Assembly (NCBI GenBank): GCA_018646825.1
Contig: JABGUA010000207.1
Span: 1 to 18,283 of the forward strand
Direction: 5' to 3'
Origin: Piscirickettsiaceae bacterium
GTDB lineage: Bacteria > Pseudomonadota > Gammaproteobacteria > Nitrosococcales > Methylophagaceae
DNA: 18,283 nt
A program made the translations under genes and the position numbers. Each line of letters begins with the position of its first letter. The stretch's first letter is position 1. Shown here one piece after another: positions 13,537 through 18,283 of the stretch. Under the pieces are notes generated by a model, which worked only from the letters and a program-made list of their open reading frames with translations, did no database searches and had not been told where the DNA came from.

Positions 13537-14475
13537 TTAATTGGGCTCAATAGCATGTAAATGGCGACCTACAGCTATCCAAGCACCAACAATACCAAGA
13601 AAAATACCTGCAAGTGGTAAGTAAAGTAGCAATAAGCCAGTAAACCATTGTAAGTTAAACTCGCTACCATACAAGCTAGCGAGATTATGGACGGGTTGGC
13701 TTAATAGGCTCAGCACCAATAACAATATGCTCCAAGCGAATAAGCCGCCAATGAAACCATACCAAAAACCGGTGTAGAGGAAAGGTCGCCTAATAAAACG
13801 ATCTGTCGCACCGACTAATTTCATGACTTTAATTTCTGATTGGCGGTTTAGAATCGCCAGTCGAATGGTATTACCTATTACCAGTAAGACACTCAAAGAA
13901 AGCAATAGGCCCAGTAGGCTAATGCCACGCTCTAAAAGTTCGTTAATACTGCGTAAACGCTGTAACCAAGCCATATCAAGCTGCGCTTGGGCGACTTCGG
14001 GTAGAGCGGATAACTCAGCTAATAAGGCTTGAATAGCCTCATCTGAAACCTTCTCTTCAGCAGGGAAAAGGGTCATAACAGCCGGTAATGGGTTATCAGG
14101 TAAACTGTCTAACAAACTACCTAAGCCTGATAATGCACGAAATTCATCCAGAGATTGCGTGGCTGTTTGATAGCTAACTTCACCGACATTGGGCCAAGAT
14201 TTTATCTTATTTTGTAATTGCTGAATTTGTTTCTCAGAAAGATCTTGTTCTAGAAATAAACTGATTTGACTCGCATCATCCCATTCGGCACTGACATGAT
14301 TTACGTTCTGTAACAGTACAAATAAACCGGCAGGTAATGCCAACGCTATACCAATCACCGCGGTGGTCATTAAACTAGAGAAAGGTTGACGCCAAAGTCG
14401 ACCTAAACTAAATAGCAGCACCTGTAAGTGACGCAATAAATAATTTTTCACACTAAATGAGAACCGCTTTTTCAT
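13537..14475 (-). CDS. ftsX: Cell division protein FtsX (permease-like)
   Basis: FtsX is the membrane partner of FtsE. Together they sit at the division septum and activate amidases through EnvC-like proteins. The 312 residues have a cytoplasmic N-terminus, a first membrane helix near FSSLMTTAVIGIALALPAGLF, a periplasmic loop of about 120 residues with the ISLFLEQDLSEKQIQQL and TLFPAEEKVSDEAIQ regions, then three further helices (LLGLLLSLSVLLVIGNTIRL, FLYTGFWYGFIGGLFAWSIL, GLLLLYLPLAGIFLGIVGAW). The EIKVMKLVGATDRFIRRPFL coupling segment is present. The start overlaps the ftsE stop by 4 nt (ATGA), which ensures balanced synthesis. Length agrees with the gammaproteobacterial form. Confidence 0.97.
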   Translation of the reverse strand: MKKRFSFSVKNYLLRHLQVLLFSLGRLWRQPFSSLMTTAVIGIALALPAGLFVLLQNVNHVSAEWDDASQISLFLEQDLSEKQIQQLQNKIKSWPNVGEVSYQTATQSLDEFRALSGLGSLLDSLPDNPLPAVMTLFPAEEKVSDEAIQALLAELSALPEVAQAQLDMAWLQRLRSINELLERGISLLGLLLSLSVLLVIGNTIRLAILNRQSEIKVMKLVGATDRFIRRPFLYTGFWYGFIGGLFAWSILLLVLSLLSQPVHNLASLYGSEFNLQWFTGLLLLYLPLAGIFLGIVGAWIAVGRHLHAIEPN

Positions 14476-15140
14476 GGTTGCACTTGGCCTAGGGCTAAGC
14501 GGCCGCCTTCAAGTGCAATGTGACGGTAAGGCATGGCCTTAACCAGTTCTAAATCATGAGTGGCAATAAAAACAGTGACACCGACCTGATTAAATTGTTC
14601 AAACAATTGCATGATATCGCGAGATAGATCGGGATCAAGATTACCCGTTGGTTCATCAGCTAACAAAATGGGGGGGCGACTGACGACAGCCCGAGCAATC
14701 CCCACTCTTTGTTGCTCTCCACCAGATAAAGCGATCGGCAATTGCCTTTCTTTATTGAGTAGACCTACCTTGTCCAAAGAGGCACGCACACGGCGACCAA
14801 TTTCACGGTGGTTTTCGCCTTCGATAACCAAAGGTAAAGCGACATTGTCAAAAACGGTACGGTCATGGAGTAAATTATGATCTTGAAAGACTAAACCAAT
14901 TTGACGGCGATAATAAGGGATTTTGCCTTTGCTAAGCCGACTTAAGTTTTGGCCATTAACGAAAATTTGACCATGGGTACTACGCTCGATCAGTGCAATT
15001 AATTTAAGTAAAGTACTTTTACCCGCACCAGAATGACCGGTCAGAAAAGCCATCTCACCTTGTTGCAACTCAAAACTCAGCCCGGATAAAGCCTCATGAC
15101 GATTAGCATAACGTTTGTAGACATCCGTAAATTGAATCAT
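14472..15140 (-). CDS. ftsE: Cell division ATP-binding protein FtsE
   Basis: FtsE is the ABC-type ATPase of the FtsEX complex. In 222 residues it shows Walker A GHSGAGKST (35-43), the Q-loop (VFQDHNLL, Gln86), signature LSGGEQQRVGIARA (138-151), Walker B ILLADEPTGNLDP (158-170) and the switch histidine in ATHD (His195), so all ATPase elements are complete. It begins 3 nt after ftsY and overlaps ftsX by 4 nt. The ftsY-ftsE-ftsX-rpoH order is the classical gammaproteobacterial arrangement. Confidence 0.97.
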   Translation of the reverse strand: MIQFTDVYKRYANRHEALSGLSFELQQGEMAFLTGHSGAGKSTLLKLIALIERSTHGQIFVNGQNLSRLSKGKIPYYRRQIGLVFQDHNLLHDRTVFDNVALPLVIEGENHREIGRRVRASLDKVGLLNKERQLPIALSGGEQQRVGIARAVVSRPPILLADEPTGNLDPDLSRDIMQLFEQFNQVGVTVFIATHDLELVKAMPYRHIALEGGRLALGQVQP

Positions 15141-15143
15141 GGA

Positions 15144-16190
15144 TTAATCTTCGCGTCCCAATAAGGCATCGACAAATTCTGTAGCATCAAAAGGGCGTAA
15201 GTCATCAATAGCTTCACCAACCCCAATATAGCGAATCGGCAAACCGAGCTTCTTGGCGATCGCAAAAATAATACCGCCTTTTGCTGTGCCATCTAGCTTC
15301 GTAAGTGTAATACCGGTCACATCAACAATTTGTTGGAATTGTGTCGCTTGGTTCAAGGCATTCTGGCCGGTACCAGCATCCAGTATCAACATAACTTCAT
15401 GTGGTGCGCCAATATCGAGTTTGCCCATTACACGTTTAACTTTTTTTAGCTCTTCCATCAGGTTAGATTGGGTGTGTAAGCGGCCCGCAGTATCAGCAAT
15501 CAGGATGTCGATATTCCTCGCTTTTGCAGCCTGCAAACCATCAAAGATAACCGAGGCAGAATCAGCACCACTTTGCTGTGCAATCACTGGAATATTATTC
15601 CGCTCACCCCAAACTTGTAACTGCTCGACAGCGGCAGCACGAAAAGTATCTCCGGCGGCTAGCATCACACTTTTACCGTCGTTTTGAAATTGTTTGGCTA
15701 GCTTACCAATGGTGGTTGTCTTACCGACGCCATTAATGCCGACCATTAAAATAACGAATGGACCTTCTTGTTGTTCAATAACCAAAGGCTGTTGGACGGG
15801 GGAGAGCAAGGACACCATGTCATCACGCAACGCTTCAAAAAGCATTTCGCTGTCGCGAAGTTGGTTTCGAGCAAGACGTTGTGTGAGGTTGTTAATCAAA
15901 GTCTGGGTGGCATCGATGCCAAGATCGGCGCTCAGTAGTTGTGTTTCTAATTCTTCTAATAAATCATCATCAATGGTTTTCTTGCCTAAAAATAAAGACG
16001 CGAAGCCACTGGTTAATTTTGAACTACTGCGGCTTAACCGTTGCTTTAATCGGCCAAACAGACTATTTTTCTCATCTGCAGGCGTATCGACAGTAGAGCT
16101 GGAAACGGGTTTGTTTGACGCATTATTTTGCACGTCTACACTGGGCGTGTTTTCGGCTTGAGCATCTTTTTTTCTTAGGAAACTAAACAT
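15144..16190 (-). CDS. ftsY: Signal recognition particle receptor FtsY
   Basis: FtsY is the SRP receptor GTPase that docks Ffh/4.5S RNA-bound ribosomes at the membrane; the matching RNA is at 3815-3929. The 348 residues consist of a short variable N-terminal A region (1-~60, rich in Ser/Asn/Asp, much shorter than in E. coli FtsY of 497 residues), the four-helix N domain (~70-140), and the G domain. The G domain has G1 GINGVGKT (151-158), DTFRAAAVEQL (181-191), DTAGRLHT (233-240), TKLD (297-300) and the GLPIRYIGVGEAIDDLRPF closing loop. The basic/amphipathic segment before the N domain (LFGRLKQRLSRSSSKLTSGF) matches the membrane-targeting helix. It is the first gene of the cluster. Confidence 0.97.
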   Translation of the reverse strand: MFSFLRKKDAQAENTPSVDVQNNASNKPVSSSTVDTPADEKNSLFGRLKQRLSRSSSKLTSGFASLFLGKKTIDDDLLEELETQLLSADLGIDATQTLINNLTQRLARNQLRDSEMLFEALRDDMVSLLSPVQQPLVIEQQEGPFVILMVGINGVGKTTTIGKLAKQFQNDGKSVMLAAGDTFRAAAVEQLQVWGERNNIPVIAQQSGADSASVIFDGLQAAKARNIDILIADTAGRLHTQSNLMEELKKVKRVMGKLDIGAPHEVMLILDAGTGQNALNQATQFQQIVDVTGITLTKLDGTAKGGIIFAIAKKLGLPIRYIGVGEAIDDLRPFDATEFVDALLGRED

Positions 16191-16247
16191 AATATGTACT
16201 TGTCATTACACTGCAACAGCTCATTTTATCATGTCATGGAACTATAA

Positions 16248-17621
16248 ATGCAGATGCTTAAAAAAATAACCTTAGTGTGTGGACTTCTCATTGCATCACC
16301 GGTAGTTGTGCTCGCTAATGTGATGGAGTATCAATTTGATAATGGACTCAAACTCATTGTTAAACCCGATCATCGCGCACCCGTTGCTGTCACCCAGGTT
16401 TGGTATAAGGTGGGCTCTAGCTATGAATATAACGGCATTACTGGTATTTCACATCAGCTTGAACATATGATGTTTAAAGGCACTGAGAATTTAGGACCAA
16501 ACGAATTTTCTAAAATTATAGCCGCCAACGGCGGGCGTGAAAATGCATTTACGGGCCGAGACTATACGGCTTATTTCCAGACCATGGAAGCCGATAGAAT
16601 AGAAGTTAGCTTCCGACTTGAAGCAGAGCGGATGCGCAAATTAATAATCGACGAAGACGAATTATTAAAAGAACGCGAAGTCGTTGCCGAAGAACGTCGA
16701 ATGAGAACCGAAGATAGCCCAACTGCGATGACGCGCGAAGCCTTCAATGCTACCGCTTTTATGAATAGCCCTTATCATCATCCCATTGTCGGATGGATGA
16801 GCGATATTAACCACTACGAAGCCGAAGATTTACGTGATTGGTATCAAAAATGGTATGCGCCCAATAATGCCGTTATTGTAGTAGTGGGTGATGTAGAACC
16901 GGAAGAAATTTATCAACTTGCCAAACAATATTTTGGCGATTTGAAGCCAGAAACGATAGAAGTGGTTAAACCACAAGTAGAAGTTCCCCAACTAGGCCAA
17001 CGTCAAATTGAGGTGCAAGCGCCAGCCGAGCTGCCATACCTGATGATGGGGTGGAAAGTGCCTGTAGTGAAAACAGCAGAAGTGGCTTGGGAGCCATACG
17101 CGTTAGAAATGTTAGCGGGGATTCTAGATGGCGGGGCCAGTGCACGTTTTTCGCGTGATTTAGTCCGAGGGCAAGAAATCGCTGCCAATCTTGGGGCAGG
17201 CTACGGGTTATTCTCTCGATTAGATGATTTGTTTTTAGTAGCAGGGACACCAACGAAAGATCACAATATTGCCGGTTTGCAAAAAGCGGTGATAGCACAG
17301 TTAGAGACGTTGAAAACAGAACCTGTTAGCCAGCAAGAATTAGAACGGATAAAAACCCAAGTTGTAGCCAATGCGGTTTATGAGCGTGACAGCGTTTTTT
17401 ATCAAGCGATGCAAATTGGTATGTTAGAAACGGTGGGTTTGGATTGGCGTTTGAGTGAAGACTATGTCAAAAATATTCAAGCTGTGACAGCGGAACAAGT
17501 TCAAACCGTTGCACAAAAATACTTTATAGATAGAACCTTAACGGTCGCAGAATTAAAACCACAGCCGTTGGATGGAAAGCCACGTCGCCAAGCAACTGCA
17601 GGAGGCCGACATGGTTACTAG
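16248..17621 (+). CDS. M16 family zinc metallopeptidase (catalytic subunit)
   Basis: A 457-residue pitrilysin/processing-peptidase-like protein. The first ~24 residues form a signal peptide (LKKITLVCGLLIASPVVVLA), so it acts in the periplasm. The inverted zinc motif HxxEH is present as HQLEH (69-73). The third ligand is probably Glu149 in EREVVAEERR, 76 residues later, the spacing known for the family. It also has the family segments ENAFTGRDYTAYFQT and PYHHPIVGW. The C-terminal half has the second M16 domain with the glycine-rich GGASARFSRDLVRG region. It overlaps the next M16 gene by 11 nt. Substrates are unknown. The gene is divergent from ftsY, with 57 nt between them. Confidence 0.94.
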   Translation: MQMLKKITLVCGLLIASPVVVLANVMEYQFDNGLKLIVKPDHRAPVAVTQVWYKVGSSYEYNGITGISHQLEHMMFKGTENLGPNEFSKIIAANGGRENAFTGRDYTAYFQTMEADRIEVSFRLEAERMRKLIIDEDELLKEREVVAEERRMRTEDSPTAMTREAFNATAFMNSPYHHPIVGWMSDINHYEAEDLRDWYQKWYAPNNAVIVVVGDVEPEEIYQLAKQYFGDLKPETIEVVKPQVEVPQLGQRQIEVQAPAELPYLMMGWKVPVVKTAEVAWEPYALEMLAGILDGGASARFSRDLVRGQEIAANLGAGYGLFSRLDDLFLVAGTPTKDHNIAGLQKAVIAQLETLKTEPVSQQELERIKTQVVANAVYERDSVFYQAMQIGMLETVGLDWRLSEDYVKNIQAVTAEQVQTVAQKYFIDRTLTVAELKPQPLDGKPRRQATAGGRHGY

Positions 17622-18283
17622 AACACTATTAGGGCTCATTAGTTTATTACTGACATTTACTGTTAATGCGGGACCACAAATAGATCACTGGAAAACCAGT
17701 AATGGGGCGCGTGTTTATTTTGTATCTGCACCGGAATTGCCGATGCTCGATCTGAAAGTCGTATTCGATGCCGGATCAGCACAAGATAAAGATCTACCGG
17801 GTACAGCATTGTTAACTAACGCCATGTTGAGTGAAGGGGCTGGTGGCCAATCAGCAGATCAAATTGCCACTGCTTTTGAAGATATTGGCGCCAATTTTGG
17901 TAGTGCATCACAGCGTGATATGGCACAAGTCAGTTTACGTAGTTTAACGGCAGAGCCGGCGCTTTCAAAGGCATTAGCCATGATGGAAACGGTGTTAACT
18001 AAACCGGATTTTTCACAAGATGCCTTCGAGCGGTTACAAAAACAAGTGTTACTAGGGTTACAGGCTGAAAAACAATCTCCTAGTGCTTTGGCAACACGTG
18101 CCTTTTACAGCAATATCTATGGCGAACATCCTTATGCGAGTATGCCAGCAGGTACGGACGAGGTGGTTGCATTGCTCAATACGAAAACACTGAATAAATT
18201 TTACAAGCAATATTATGTTGCTCGTAACGCCACGGTTGTTTTGGTTGGTGCTGTTGATAAAGCCAAAGCCAAAGCAATTGCAG
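17611..18283 (+). CDS. M16 family peptidase-like protein, probable non-catalytic subunit (partial)
   Basis: The frame from ATG 17611 is open to the right edge (224 residues), so the C-terminus is missing. A strong AGGAGG site (17600-17605) lies 5 nt before the ATG. A signal peptide (TRTLLGLISLLLTFTVNA) is followed by the M16 fold: VYFVSAPELPMLDLKVVFDA, then SEGAGGQSADQIATAFEDIG, then the second-domain-like PYASMPAGTDEVV and YYVARNATVVLVGAV. Where the active subunit has HxxEH, this one reads ALLTNAML, so zinc cannot be held there. Such paired active/inactive M16 genes resemble mitochondrial processing peptidase beta/alpha and probably form a heterodimer; that step is inference. It overlaps the previous gene by 11 nt. 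Confidence 0.92.
   Translation, partial: MVTRTLLGLISLLLTFTVNAGPQIDHWKTSNGARVYFVSAPELPMLDLKVVFDAGSAQDKDLPGTALLTNAMLSEGAGGQSADQIATAFEDIGANFGSASQRDMAQVSLRSLTAEPALSKALAMMETVLTKPDFSQDAFERLQKQVLLGLQAEKQSPSALATRAFYSNIYGEHPYASMPAGTDEVVALLNTKTLNKFYKQYYVARNATVVLVGAVDKAKAKAIA

Overview
The window is a piece of chromosome from a moderately AT-rich gammaproteobacterium. This follows from the blocks ftsY-ftsE-ftsX-rpoH, dnaX-ybaB-recR and lapA-lapB, a divergent fdxA, and a dnaX frameshift signal of the enterobacterial type. The gene mix would fit a Methylophaga/Cycloclasticus-like or related lineage, but no gene here proves the genus. Nearly everything is housekeeping. No complete mobile element, CRISPR array or prophage is visible.

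Layout. (1) 1-3930, minus strand: 4.5S SRP RNA, dnaX, ybaB/ebfC, recR, then an HDOD/degenerate-EAL signalling protein that runs off the left edge. These genes are tightly packed and probably share transcripts. (2) 3931-5393: the only visibly decayed stretch. It holds a TonB-dependent receptor remnant with two single-base frameshifts, joined directly to the C-terminal part of an EAL phosphodiesterase domain, and lying against the 3' end of a tRNA-Ser(GGA) gene. (3) 5394-7350, minus strand: birA (ligase domain only) overlapping coaX, followed by tRNA-Ser. CoaX has an acidic, repetitive C-terminal extension. (4) 7405-8322, minus strand: a two-gene unit of a miniature flagellar rod/hook-like protein and an HExxH protein of the SprA-related family. 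(5) 8378-11157, minus strand: a compact run lapA, lapB, arsC-like, wrbA, DUF2069 with gaps of 11 nt or less. (6) 11328-11701, plus strand: fdxA (7Fe ferredoxin) with a strong terminator. (7) 11796-12371, minus strand: a YdeI/OmdA-family protein. (8) 12499-16190, minus strand: ftsY-ftsE-ftsX-rpoH, ending in a terminator. (9) 16248 to the right edge, plus strand: two overlapping M16 zinc-protease genes, the first catalytically complete and the second lacking the zinc motif at least in the visible part.

How the genes work together: SRP RNA and FtsY form the co-translational membrane targeting pathway. FtsE and FtsX activate septal peptidoglycan hydrolysis. RpoH directs the heat-shock response. 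LapA/LapB tune lipopolysaccharide synthesis. DnaX, YbaB and RecR belong to replication and recombination repair. BirA and CoaX supply cofactor chemistry (biotin attachment and CoA).

The most notable items are: a dnaX programmed -1 frameshift cassette (slippery heptamer plus downstream GC stem) predicting a 393-residue gamma-like product; the little-described pair of miniature rod-like protein and HExxH protein; the repeat-built acidic tail on CoaX; and the TonB/EAL chimeric remnant beside tRNA-Ser.
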